Below are positions 1 through 6,976 of a stretch of 7,336 bases of DNA, one piece after another; the first letter of the stretch is position 1; each line of letters opens with the position of its first letter. The notes beneath the pieces were generated by a model that had not been told where the DNA came from, did no database searches, and was given only the letters and a program-made list of their open reading frames with translations. The translations under genes and the position numbers were made by a program. Source of the stretch: Flavobacteriaceae bacterium (GTDB taxonomy: Bacteria; Bacteroidota; Bacteroidia; Flavobacteriales; Flavobacteriaceae); assembly GCA_016780435.1 (NCBI GenBank), contig JADHLU010000040.1:1-7336 (forward strand), read 5' to 3'.

Positions 1-1245
1 GAAGAAGCCAAGCAACGCGATCACCGAAAACTAGGCAAAGAATTAGAGCTGTTTACCTTCTCGGCAAAGGTTGGGCAAGGCTTACCGCTTTGGCTTCCAA
101 AAGGAGCCGCATTGCGCGAGCGTTTAGAAAACTTTTTAAAGGCCGCTCAAAAGAAAGCGGGCTACGAGATGGTGGTATCTCCGCATATCGGGCAAAAAGA
201 ATTATATGTCACTTCAGGGCACTACGCCAAGTACGGTGCAGACAGTTTTCAGCCTATTCGTACCCCCAAAGAAGACGAAGAATTCTTGCTTAAGCCGATG
301 AACTGTCCGCATCACTGTGAGATCTATAACGCTACGCGCTTTAGCTACAAAGATCTGCCCAAGCGTTTTGCAGAGTTCGGAACGGTCTACCGCTACGAGC
401 AAAGCGGTGAGCTTCACGGACTCACCCGTGTGCGCGGATTCACCCAAGACGATGCGCATATTTTCTGCACCCAAGACCAGCTTCTCTCTGAATTCGAAAA
501 CGTGATCGATCTCACGCTTTACGTTCTAGGCTCGCTCGGCTTCGACGACTTTACCGCTCAGGTGAGTGTGCGTGATCTCGAAAAACCAGAGAAGTACATC
601 GGAGAAAAAGAAAACTGGGACAAGGCAGAGGCTGCCATCATCAAGGCCGCTCAAAACAAAGGACTAAACTATGTGATTGAATCGGGCGAGGCCGCATTCT
701 ACGGACCCAAGCTCGACTTCATGATCAAAGATGCCTTGGGCCGCAAATGGCAATTAGGAACCATTCAGGTTGACTACAACCTGCCCGAACGCTTTGACCT
801 CAGCTACAAAGGCAGCGATAACGAGTACCACAGACCGGTCATGATTCACCGCGCACCCTTTGGCAGCCTAGAGCGTTTTATAGCCCTGTTACTTGAGCAC
901 ACGGGCGGAAACTTCCCGGTTTGGCTCATACCCATTCAAGTCGAGGTGCTTCCGGTAAGTGAACGATTTGAAAATTATGCCCGAAAAGTTTTAAAATCGC
1001 TAGAAAATCACGAAATTCGCGCCCTCATTGACGCTCGAAATGAGACGGTTGGAAAGAAGATTCGAGAAGCCGAGATGAAAAAAGTGCCTTTCATGATCGT
1101 GATCGGCGAACAAGAAGAGGCCGAAGGGCTGATTTCAGTGCGCAAACACGGTGGTGAAAGTATGGGCAGTATGCGTGTGGAAGATTTTGCTTCGCACATC
1201 AACGAACTCATTGCTAAGGCAGTGAAGCCCTTTAAGGAAGTGTAA
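1..1245 (+). CDS. thrS: Threonyl-tRNA synthetase, C-terminal 414 residues (5' end outside window)
   Basis: This class II aminoacyl-tRNA synthetase charges tRNA-Thr with threonine in the cytoplasm. The frame is open from the first base, so the gene enters from outside the window. Full-length bacterial ThrRS is about 640 residues, so the N-terminal TGS and editing domains are missing here. Numbering from the first codon, the catalytic core covers about residues 20-300. The three zinc/threonine ligands are visible: Cys102 (MNCPHH), His153 (DDAHIF) and His283 (MIHRAPFG); their spacing is close to that of E. coli Cys334/His385/His511. Motif 2 lies near residues 121-150 ([13 protein letters not shown]) and motif 3 is [13 protein letters not shown] at 288-300. 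The anticodon-binding domain covers about 305-405. The stop lies 17 bases before the proposed infC start, consistent with the common thrS-infC-rpmI-rplT operon. The first start-like codon inside the window (TTG at 112) is only an internal Leu codon. There is no sign of frameshift or decay. Confidence 0.97.
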   Translation, partial: EEAKQRDHRKLGKELELFTFSAKVGQGLPLWLPKGAALRERLENFLKAAQKKAGYEMVVSPHIGQKELYVTSGHYAKYGADSFQPIRTPKEDEEFLLKPMNCPHHCEIYNATRFSYKDLPKRFAEFGTVYRYEQSGELHGLTRVRGFTQDDAHIFCTQDQLLSEFENVIDLTLYVLGSLGFDDFTAQVSVRDLEKPEKYIGEKENWDKAEAAIIKAAQNKGLNYVIESGEAAFYGPKLDFMIKDALGRKWQLGTIQVDYNLPERFDLSYKGSDNEYHRPVMIHRAPFGSLERFIALLLEHTGGNFPVWLIPIQVEVLPVSERFENYARKVLKSLENHEIRALIDARNETVGKKIREAEMKKVPFMIVIGEQEEAEGLISVRKHGGESMGSMRVEDFASHINELIAKAVKPFKEV

Positions 1246-1262
1246 CCAAAACTTGATTAACC

Positions 1263-1265
1263 ATA
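1263..1265 (+). promoter_or_regulatory. infC: Probable non-canonical AUA initiation codon of infC
   Basis: The codon lies 17 bases after the thrS stop and opens the peptide (M)AIRRK, which matches the basic N-terminus expected for IF3 in this phylum. IF3 itself discriminates against AUU- and AUA-type starts, so a rare start on its own mRNA gives negative feedback, as established for E. coli infC (AUU). A second in-frame ATA at 1269 is the only close competitor. The role is inferred from protein homology, not from expression data. Confidence 0.7.
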
Positions 1266-1823
1266 GCAATACGCAGAAAAAGAACCAAGCCGCAGCCTAG
1301 GCGCAGCATGGAGAACCCCCACAATATTAATGGGGACATCAAAGCAGAAGAAGTCAGATTAGTTGGCGACAACGTTGAAGTAGGAGTTTATGCTGTACAA
1401 AAGGCGTTAGAACTGGCTAGAGAACAAGAACTTGATCTGGTAGAGATCTCTCCCAACGCCGTTCCGCCTGTCTGTAAGATTATTGACTACAAAAAGTTTC
1501 TTTACGAACAGAAGAAGCGAGAAAAGGTCATTAAAGCTAAGGCTACCAAGGTCATCATTAAAGAAATTCGATTTGGTCCTCAGACCGATGACCACGATTT
1601 TGAATTTAAGAAGCGTCATGCTGAAAAGTTTTTAAAAGAAGGCGCAAAGCTAAAGGCATTTGTCTTTTTCAAGGGGCGTTCGATAGTGTATAAAGATCAA
1701 GGAGAAATCTTGTTGCTTCGATTGGCACAAGAGCTAGAAGAGTTTGGAAAAGTCGAGCAAATGCCTCAGCTCGAGGGTAAGCGAATGACCATGTTTATCG
1801 CCCCCAAATTGGCCAAAAAGTAA
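1263..1823 (+). CDS. infC: Translation initiation factor IF-3, probable AUA start
   Basis: IF3 binds the 30S subunit, prevents premature 50S joining and checks the start codon and initiator tRNA. The frame from 1263 gives 186 residues. The N-terminal domain covers about residues 20-90 ([12 protein letters not shown], then [19 protein letters not shown]) and the C-terminal domain about 100-186 ([30 protein letters not shown]). The first ATG is at 1308, but a start there would remove the basic segment [13 protein letters not shown] that is typical of flavobacterial IF3. The upstream frame is open back to a TGA at 1254-1256 and contains no ATG, GTG or TTG, leaving ATA at 1263 (or 1269) as the plausible start. 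The reading MAIRRK favours 1263. E. coli infC uses AUU and is autoregulated through it. No Shine-Dalgarno is visible, so re-initiation after thrS may contribute. Identity is certain; the exact start is inferred. The fallback start is ATG 1308 (171 residues). Confidence 0.93.
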   Translation: MAIRRKRTKPQPRRSMENPHNINGDIKAEEVRLVGDNVEVGVYAVQKALELAREQELDLVEISPNAVPPVCKIIDYKKFLYEQKKREKVIKAKATKVIIKEIRFGPQTDDHDFEFKKRHAEKFLKEGAKLKAFVFFKGRSIVYKDQGEILLLRLAQELEEFGKVEQMPQLEGKRMTMFIAPKLAKK

Positions 1824-1847
1824 GATTGCGGAACTAAAATAAAGATC

Positions 1848-2045
1848 ATGCCAAAAATGAAAACCAAGTCTAGTGCCAAAAAGCGTTTTACGCTCACCGG
1901 TTCTGGAAAAATCAAACGTAAACACGCGTTTAAAAGTCATATTTTGACGAAGAAATCAAAGAAGCGTAAGTTAAAACTCACGCATTCAGGGCTGGTTCAC
2001 GATTCAGACGTGAACAGCATCAAAGAACAGCTTCGTTTAAAATAA
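1848..2045 (+). CDS. rpmI: 50S ribosomal protein L35
   Basis: This small, very basic protein of 65 residues is a component of the large ribosomal subunit. The sequence starts [14 protein letters not shown] and carries the family pattern of [22 protein letters not shown] and [10 protein letters not shown]. Its length is normal for the family. It follows infC by 24 bases and precedes rplT, the standard order for this operon. The ATG at 1848 is the natural start because MPKMKT(K/H) is the conserved L35 N-terminus. No good Shine-Dalgarno precedes it; the spacer is A-rich, as expected in Bacteroidota. In other bacteria, rpmI and rplT translation is repressed by L20, so this gene could be under the same control, but I cannot show that here. 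Confidence 0.98.
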   Translation: MPKMKTKSSAKKRFTLTGSGKIKRKHAFKSHILTKKSKKRKLKLTHSGLVHDSDVNSIKEQLRLK

Positions 2046-2049
2046 ACGT

Positions 2050-2116
2050 CCGATAGTCGGTATTTTTTAACCCTGGAGTTTGGCCTTAACAAGTATCTTT
2101 TTCGAGATCGCCAACT
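2050..2116 (+). promoter_or_regulatory. Possible structured rplT leader in the rpmI-rplT gap
   Basis: The 89-base gap between rpmI and rplT is long for this operon and contains two pairings. The first is a short stem, CCGA (2050-2053) with TCGG (2057-2060), followed by a six-T run at 2063-2068; this looks like a weak attenuator. The second is a longer hairpin. AGTT-T-GGC (2077-2084, one bulged T) pairs with GCCAACT (2110-2116), and ATCT (2095-2098) pairs with AGAT (2105-2108) inside it, leaving a strongly asymmetric internal loop. L20 regulates its own operon by binding structured mRNA in E. coli and Firmicutes, so this could be an equivalent element. That is inference: the stems are short and the pairings were found by eye. 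Confidence 0.35.
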
Positions 2117-2134
2117 ACAAAAACAAAAACACGT

Positions 2135-2479
2135 ATGCCAAGATCAGTCAACTCAGTAGCTTCAAGAGCTCGTAGAAAAAAAATCATGAAACTCGCCAAA
2201 GGATACTTTGGACGCAGAAAGAATGTGTGGACGGTAGCTAAAAACGCCGTTGAAAAGGCGCTAGTTTATGCCTACCGCGACCGCAGAAACAAAAAGAGAA
2301 ATTTCAGAGCACTCTGGATCACCCGTATCAACGCAGGTGCTCGCATGCATGGTCTTTCTTACTCTCAGTTTATGGGAGCACTTAAGAAAAACAACGTCGA
2401 TCTAAATCGCAAGGTGCTTGCCGATCTAGCTATGAATGAGCCTGAGGCCTTCAAAGCGATCGTCGAGAAAGTTAAGTAA
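2135..2479 (+). CDS. rplT: 50S ribosomal protein L20
   Basis: L20 binds 23S rRNA early in 50S assembly and in several bacteria also represses its own operon by binding mRNA. The product is 114 residues, close to the usual 114-119. It has the long basic N-terminal helix region ([16 protein letters not shown], then [11 protein letters not shown]) and the globular part with [23 protein letters not shown] and [10 protein letters not shown]. The ATG at 2135 gives the conserved MPRS N-terminus. It is preceded by an A-rich stretch (2116-2131) and no Shine-Dalgarno, typical of highly expressed genes in Bacteroidota. It is the last gene of the thrS-infC-rpmI-rplT operon and is followed 25 bases later by a strong terminator. 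There are no anomalies in the protein. Confidence 0.98.
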   Translation: MPRSVNSVASRARRKKIMKLAKGYFGRRKNVWTVAKNAVEKALVYAYRDRRNKKRNFRALWITRINAGARMHGLSYSQFMGALKKNNVDLNRKVLADLAMNEPEAFKAIVEKVK

Positions 2480-2504
2480 CTGTTTATTTTCCGCAAATCT
2501 TAGG

Positions 2505-2542
2505 CATCCCAAACCATCTCTGGTTTGGGATGTTTTATTTTT
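2505..2542 (+). terminator. Rho-independent terminator of the thrS-infC-rpmI-rplT operon
   Basis: There is a perfect 12-bp stem, CATCCCAAACCA (2505-2516) with TGGTTTGGGATG (2521-2532), closed by a TCTC tetraloop. It is followed at once by TTTTATTTTT (2533-2542). No comparable A-run precedes the stem, so it should act mainly on plus-strand transcripts. It sits just after rplT and ends 6 bases before the next gene's start codon. Confidence 0.95.
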
Positions 2543-2548
2543 ACAGCT

Positions 2549-3352
2549 ATGATAGACTTCAAGCGCATTAAAATGGTTGTCACCGACATGGACGGCACAC
2601 TACTCAATTCTGCCCATCAGGTAAGCAATCGGTTTTTTGAATTGTTTGAAGGGCTCAAACAACACGATATCCGCTTTGTGGCTGCAAGCGGTCGTCAGTT
2701 TCCAAGCATGCGTTCTAAATTGCAAACTATTGCGCACCAGATGAGTTTTATTTCTGAAAATGGCGCGCTTATTGTCGAGCAAGAACAGGTGTTACATAAG
2801 CAGGCACTTGATCGAAATCAACTCGTGGCACTACTCGAGAAACTTGAGCAGCTCACTGAGGTAGAATCTATTCTATGCAGCGAAAAAACAGCCTACTCGC
2901 TGAGCACTAATTTGCATTTTCACGGACTACTCAATGAATACTACGAGGCACATACACTTATTGACAGCCTTGAACAGACCCAAGACGACGTACTCAAACT
3001 AGCCCTCTATCACAAAGAAGGAGGCGAACAGCATATTTATCCGCATTTTCAAGAATACGACGGCCCCTTAAAAGTGAAGGTGTCTGGAGATTACTGGGTA
3101 GACATATCCGATAAAAATGCCAATAAGGGTTTTGCGCTTGAGACGCTCATGAAAAAATACCAGGTAAATCCTGATGAATTAATCGTTTTTGGAGACTACA
3201 ATAACGATTTAGAGATGCTAGCCTTGACACCCAATAGCGTGGCTATGGCCAATGCGCATAAGCAGGTGCTAGCGGCCGCCAATTACACCACAGAGACAAA
3301 CGACGCCCATGGCGTAGAGCAGTTGCTTGAGGCGTTGATTCGATCGCGTTAG
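2549..3352 (+). CDS. Cof-type HAD-IIB family phosphatase
   Basis: This is a 267-residue haloacid dehalogenase-superfamily hydrolase, probably a cytoplasmic phosphatase acting on small phosphorylated metabolites such as sugar phosphates or flavin/pyridoxal phosphates. The substrate cannot be read from the sequence. All four HAD motifs are present: motif I DMDGTL at residues 13-18 with nucleophile Asp13 and acid/base Asp15; motif II ASGR with Ser47; motif III Lys193 (NANKGFA); and motif IV GDYNND at 215-220. The C2-type cap lies between motifs II and III, about residues 80-180. The length is usual for Cof/YbiV/YidA relatives. The start is set at ATG 2549; an earlier in-frame TTG (2525) falls inside the terminator stem and would add residues with no family match. 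No promoter is obvious, so expression may come from read-through or a start very close to the ATG. It converges on dnaB with 9 bases between stops. Confidence 0.9.
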   Translation: MIDFKRIKMVVTDMDGTLLNSAHQVSNRFFELFEGLKQHDIRFVAASGRQFPSMRSKLQTIAHQMSFISENGALIVEQEQVLHKQALDRNQLVALLEKLEQLTEVESILCSEKTAYSLSTNLHFHGLLNEYYEAHTLIDSLEQTQDDVLKLALYHKEGGEQHIYPHFQEYDGPLKVKVSGDYWVDISDKNANKGFALETLMKKYQVNPDELIVFGDYNNDLEMLALTPNSVAMANAHKQVLAAANYTTETNDAHGVEQLLEALIRSR

Positions 3353-3361
3353 ACCGAGTAG

Positions 3362-4879
3362 TTAAAAGGGCATGTCGTCGTCTGATTCAAAATCAGTCGA
3401 TGTAGTGAAGGGATTAGTCGGACGCGGAAGCGGAGTCTCATCGTTCATCTTCGATTCAAACTCAAACCTGCCGAACGAATCGTCTAGATTCTCGAATTTA
3501 CCGAGCGAACCGATAAACTTCAGTCGAATGTTATCTAGCCCACCGTTACGGTGTTTGGCGATAATGAGTTCGGCCTGCCCCTCTGTTGGGGTTTGCTGCT
3601 CATCATCCCACTCCTCAATCTTGTAGTATTCTGGGCGATAGATGAATGAAACGATATCTGCATCTTGCTCAATGGCCCCTGATTCACGCAGATCTGACAA
3701 GAGAGGACGCTTAGACCCTCCCCTAGTTTCTACCGCTCTTGATAGCTGCGATAGCGCAATTACAGGAACCTCTAATTCTTTGGCTAGGGCTTTTAAGTTT
3801 CTAGAGATGGTCGAGATTTCTTGCTCGCGGTTTCCGGCCTTCTGAGAAGAACCAATAGTCATAAGCTGCAAGTAGTCAATGATGACCAATTTAATGCCGT
3901 GCTGAGAGGCCAGTCTGCGTGCCTTAGCCCTGAGATCAAATATCGATAGTGAAGGGGTGTCGTCAATAAATAAGGGGGCCTTTTCGAGGGTCTTTACCTT
4001 GACGTTGAGCTGTTCCCATTCGTGTTTTTCGAGGCGACCGGTTCTGAGTTTCTCTGAAGAGAGCCCCGTTTCTGAAGAAATCAGACGGGTAATCAGCTGC
4101 ACCGAAGACATCTCTAGCGAAAAGAACGCCACCGGCAAGCCCTTATTGACCGCAATATTTCGGGCCATCGACAAGGTGAGCGCCGTTTTTCCCATACCCG
4201 GTCTCGCCGCAATGATAATCAAATCACTGGGTTGCCATCCCGAAGTTACCTCGTCGAGTTTATCGAATCCTGAGGGTACTCCGCTCAAGCCGTCTTTATT
4301 CGAAATTTCTTCAATCTTCTTCTTGGCTTGAATTACCAAGTCTTGAGCCGATTCGGCCGAACGCTTAAGGTTTCCTTGGGTGATATCGTAAAGACGAGCC
4401 TCCGCTTGGTCGAGCAGGTCAAATACATCTTGACTGTCTTCGTAGGCCTCCTCTATGAGTTGAGTAGAAATCTTAATGAGGCTGCGCTGCACGTATTTCT
4501 GCAAGATGATGCGCGCATGGTATTCAATGTGAGCCGAAGAACCCACTCCACGGGTCAATTCTATGAGGTAAAAATCTCCGCCGACCGCTTCGTGCTGCTT
4601 GCGCTGCTTGAGCAGGTTAGACACCGTTAACAAGTCGATGGGTTTGGTTTCTTGAAAGAGCTCGTGAATTGCTGAGAAGATCTTTTGATGCGCATCTACG
4701 TAGAACACCTCTTCGTTGAGCATATCGATGACCTCATCTACACCTTTTTTATCGATGAGCATAGCACCTAAAACCACGCGCTCGAGCTCGACGGCCTGAG
4801 GCGGAATCTTTCCGCGCTCAAGTGATATCACTTCAGCTGATTTTTGTCGCAGTTGCTGAGCACGCCCAGGTTCGGTCAT
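3362..4879 (-). CDS. dnaB: Replicative DNA helicase DnaB
   Basis: This hexameric RecA-fold helicase unwinds DNA at the replication fork and interacts with primase. It has 505 residues. The N-terminal DnaB domain covers about 25-130 (PPQAVELERVVLGAML), followed by a linker and the RecA-like domain at about 195-465. Walker A is ARPGMGKT (225-232, Lys231), the catalytic Glu255 lies in SLEMS, and Walker B is IIDYLQLM (333-340, Asp335). The polar-sensor motif SQLSRAVETR is at 377-386, SDLRESGAIEQDAD at 395-408, and a likely arginine finger lies in KHRNGG (Lys442, Arg444). There is no intein at the usual insertion sites. The last 40 residues are low-complexity, rich in Pro, Asn, Thr and acidic residues, and end in DDDMPF, resembling the partner-binding tip of SSB. 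The start ATG is 9 bases after the accA stop, so the two genes are probably co-transcribed and perhaps translationally coupled. Confidence 0.98.
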   Translation of the reverse strand: MTEPGRAQQLRQKSAEVISLERGKIPPQAVELERVVLGAMLIDKKGVDEVIDMLNEEVFYVDAHQKIFSAIHELFQETKPIDLLTVSNLLKQRKQHEAVGGDFYLIELTRGVGSSAHIEYHARIILQKYVQRSLIKISTQLIEEAYEDSQDVFDLLDQAEARLYDITQGNLKRSAESAQDLVIQAKKKIEEISNKDGLSGVPSGFDKLDEVTSGWQPSDLIIIAARPGMGKTALTLSMARNIAVNKGLPVAFFSLEMSSVQLITRLISSETGLSSEKLRTGRLEKHEWEQLNVKVKTLEKAPLFIDDTPSLSIFDLRAKARRLASQHGIKLVIIDYLQLMTIGSSQKAGNREQEISTISRNLKALAKELEVPVIALSQLSRAVETRGGSKRPLLSDLRESGAIEQDADIVSFIYRPEYYKIEEWDDEQQTPTEGQAELIIAKHRNGGLDNIRLKFIGSLGKFENLDDSFGRFEFESKMNDETPLPRPTNPFTTSTDFESDDDMPF

Positions 4880-4888
4880 AGCCTTTGA

Positions 4889-5842
4889 TTATTCTTGATA
4901 AACGCCCATTTCTGCATACTTCTCCATGCGCTCTTTAATCAGTGTCTTCACCGGTAGGGCAGCGAGTTCTTCGTATGTCTTTTCAATTTTTTTCTTAACC
5001 CACTGAAACATCAATTCGCGATCGGTGTGTGCTCCACCCATCGGTTCTTTAATGATTTCATCAATAAGGGTCATCTTCTTCATGTCTTTAGCCGTAAGCT
5101 TAAGGGCATCCGCAGCTTTTTCTTTGTACTCCCAACTGCGCCACAGAATAGAAGAGCACGATTCGGGGGAAATCACCGAATACCACGAGTTTTCAAGCAT
5201 CATGACGCGGTCTCCCACACCAATACCCAAGGCTCCACCAGAGGCACCTTCGCCGATGATAAAAACCATGATCGGCACCTGAAGTCGAGCCATTTCTAAC
5301 AGGTTTCGCGCAATGGCCTCACCTTGTCCGCGTTCTTCAGCCTCTATACCCGGATAGGCCCCTGGGGTGTCGATAAACGACAGCACAGGTATGCCAAATT
5401 TCTCCGCCATTTTCATCAATCGCAGCGCCTTTCTGTATCCTTCTGGATTGGCCATCCCAAAGTTGCGGTACTGACGCGTCTTGGTGTTGTATCCCTTTTG
5501 CTGACCGATGATCATGTAAGACTGTCCGGCAATCTTGCCCAATCCGCCAATCATCGCCTTGTCGTCTTTAAACGTGCGATCACCGTGGAGCTCCAGAAAA
5601 GTACCTTCACAAAGCGCGCGCACATAGTCAAGGGTGTAGGGGCGATTCGGATGCCTCGACAACTGAACGCGCTGCCAAGGGGTTAGGCTTCCATAAATTT
5701 CTTTTCGAGACTCAGCTAATTTCTTTTCAATTTGCTTGCAGGTTTCTGTGACGTCAACCTCGCTCTCTTCGCCTATAATTTGGCATTTTTGAAGCTGTTC
5801 TTCTAAGTCTTTAATGGGTAGTTCAAAGTCTAAATATTCCAT
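4889..5842 (-). CDS. accA: Acetyl-CoA carboxylase carboxyltransferase subunit alpha
   Basis: AccA pairs with AccD to transfer the carboxyl group from carboxybiotin (on AccB) to acetyl-CoA, giving malonyl-CoA for fatty acid synthesis. The product is 317 residues, against about 319 in E. coli, so it is complete. The N-terminal helical segment covers about residues 5-60, followed by [18 protein letters not shown] (56-73). The crotonase-fold active region contains [10 protein letters not shown] (156-165), EERGQGEAI (169-177), the oxyanion-hole glycines [15 protein letters not shown] (197-211) and [10 protein letters not shown] (225-234). The ATG at 5842 gives the conserved MEYLDFE start. It lies 45 bases after the permease stop, with a TAnnTTTG promoter element about 34 bases upstream, and is followed 9 bases later by dnaB. 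AccD, AccB and AccC are not in the window. Confidence 0.98.
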   Translation of the reverse strand: MEYLDFELPIKDLEEQLQKCQIIGEESEVDVTETCKQIEKKLAESRKEIYGSLTPWQRVQLSRHPNRPYTLDYVRALCEGTFLELHGDRTFKDDKAMIGGLGKIAGQSYMIIGQQKGYNTKTRQYRNFGMANPEGYRKALRLMKMAEKFGIPVLSFIDTPGAYPGIEAEERGQGEAIARNLLEMARLQVPIMVFIIGEGASGGALGIGVGDRVMMLENSWYSVISPESCSSILWRSWEYKEKAADALKLTAKDMKKMTLIDEIIKEPMGGAHTDRELMFQWVKKKIEKTYEELAALPVKTLIKERMEKYAEMGVYQE

Positions 5843-5875
5843 AAAAAAGGCCCTAGCTAAAAATTAGTGGAACGA

Positions 5876-5908
5876 CAAATATACATATTAACGTTTTGCG
5901 CGCTGCAA
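5876..5908 (-). promoter_or_regulatory. Putative Bacteroidota-type promoter for accA-dnaB
   Basis: On the minus strand the gap upstream of accA contains TATATTTG (5883 down to 5876), an exact match to the Bacteroidota -7 consensus TAnnTTTG. A TTG (5908 down to 5906), a candidate -33 element, lies 22 bases upstream; this spacing is slightly long. The upstream half overlaps the 3' end of the permease gene. Transcription would start near 5869, leaving a leader of roughly 25 bases before the accA ATG. The -7 match is direct; promoter function is inferred. Confidence 0.55.
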
Positions 5909-6976
5909 TAGAAAAACGGCAATTGTCGCAAAGAAAAAAACAGGAATTAAAGCGGCCATAAGGGGCGAAAATCCGGCCTGCTCGGCAAGCGTAGAGAACA
6001 CGCGATCAAAGAAGATATAGACAAAGGCTATGGCGATTCCGAAGGCGAGATTAAGACCTAGACCCCCTCGGCGCTTCACCGATGAGACCGCCACTGCAAT
6101 GAAGGTCAAAATATAGGCCGAAAGAGGCAGAGCTAGTCGCTTGTACTTTTCAAGCACATACGAGTTAACCGTGGCCGAACCCCTGCGCTTTTGATCGTCA
6201 ATAAACTGATTGAGTTCGAATAAATTCTTGGTCTCCGCTATGTATGAAACGGGCATCAGATCGTCAATGGTGAAATCGAATACGGTATCTAGGCTGCGCT
6301 GCTGGTCTACGTACTCATAACCCTCCTCAAAAATCCGCTTTTTATAGGTAGTTAACCGGTAGGTAGAATCGGCCGTCATAAAGCGAATATTCGACGCGGC
6401 GATCTTGTATTCGAGCTTTCCGCTCTCATCAAAGTGCTCGAGGGTAAAGTTGTAGCCTAATAGTCGCTCGGGATCGAAGAAGCTCACATAGACAAAATCG
6501 TTTTCGGCGACCTGGTTATAAATGTTTCGAATCTGTCGGTCTTCTTTGCTTTTCTGAAAGTAAGTGTCTTCAAATGCATGGTAGCCTGCGCTCGCACTAG
6601 GCACAATGAAATTGCTCATCAAAAAGATGAGAAGGGCTACAAAGGTGGCTCCGATTAGATACGGACGCAAAAAGCGTTGAAACGAAATACCCGAGCTCAA
6701 AATAGCCACTACTTCAGAGCGCGCACTCAGCCTTGAGGTGAAAAATATGATCGCCAAAAAGAGCAAAATGGGCATGAGCATGTTGCCCAAAACCAAGGTG
6801 AAGTTTCCGTAATACGTCCAGATCTCTTCGGCAGTAGCTTTGCTTTCGAGAATCTTGTTCACCTTTTCGGCCAAAGAAGCCAAAATACCGATGGGCACAA
6901 AAAGAAACAAGATACCAAAGAAGGTAAGCAGGTAACGCTTTAGAATGTATTTGTCGATAATCGTAAGCCGAAACAT
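5888..6976 (-). CDS. LptF/LptG (YjgP/YjgQ) family permease
   Basis: This inner-membrane subunit belongs to the LptB2FG-type ABC exporter that pulls lipopolysaccharide from the inner membrane onto the LptC/LptA bridge. The product is 362 residues with six predicted membrane segments at about 15-35, 58-80, 104-126, 281-299, 304-324 and 337-357. A hydrophilic periplasmic domain of about 130-270, the beta-jellyroll of the family, separates the third and fourth. Family features include the N-terminal IIDKYILKRYLLTF, the cytoplasmic loop SRLSARSEVVAILSSGISFQRFLRPY after TM2 (80-106), which is expected to contact LptB, and LPLSAYILTFIAVAVSS in TM4. I cannot say whether it is the F or the G partner; the second permease and LptB are outside the window. 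Its ATG overlaps the tgt stop by one base (TAATG), so it is probably translationally coupled to tgt. That neighbour pairing is common in Bacteroidota. Confidence 0.93.
   Translation of the reverse strand: MFRLTIIDKYILKRYLLTFFGILFLFVPIGILASLAEKVNKILESKATAEEIWTYYGNFTLVLGNMLMPILLFLAIIFFTSRLSARSEVVAILSSGISFQRFLRPYLIGATFVALLIFLMSNFIVPSASAGYHAFEDTYFQKSKEDRQIRNIYNQVAENDFVYVSFFDPERLLGYNFTLEHFDESGKLEYKIAASNIRFMTADSTYRLTTYKKRIFEEGYEYVDQQRSLDTVFDFTIDDLMPVSYIAETKNLFELNQFIDDQKRRGSATVNSYVLEKYKRLALPLSAYILTFIAVAVSSVKRRGGLGLNLAFGIAIAFVYIFFDRVFSTLAEQAGFSPLMAALIPVFFFATIAVFLLQRAKR

Noticed and set aside
214..474. Minus-strand open frame of 86 codons
   Set aside because: It is antisense to the thrS catalytic core and arises from codon bias there.
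1308..1310. ATG 1308 as the infC start
   Set aside because: It would remove the basic N-terminal segment conserved in IF3 of this phylum, which is encoded in frame just upstream; kept only as a fallback.
2525..2548. In-frame TTG giving an 8-residue N-terminal extension of the HAD phosphatase
   Set aside because: It lies inside the terminator's 3' stem and T-run, and the extra residues match nothing in the family; ATG 2549 gives the normal Cof-type start.
3957..4630. Two plus-strand open frames of 124 and 100 codons
   Set aside because: Both are antisense to the conserved core of dnaB, and their translations are Ser/Leu-rich with no family resemblance.
3362..4879. Intein insertion in dnaB, a frequent intein host
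   Set aside because: Walker A, Walker B and downstream motifs follow at normal spacing with no extra block, so no intein is present.
5324..5686. 120-codon open frame on the plus strand
   Set aside because: It is entirely antisense to accA, whose conserved motifs explain the sequence; there is no recognisable domain or start context.
5846..5866. Small stem CTAA/TTAG between the permease and accA as a terminator
   Set aside because: It has only four weak pairs and a three-base loop; far too unstable, and it lies within the probable accA leader.
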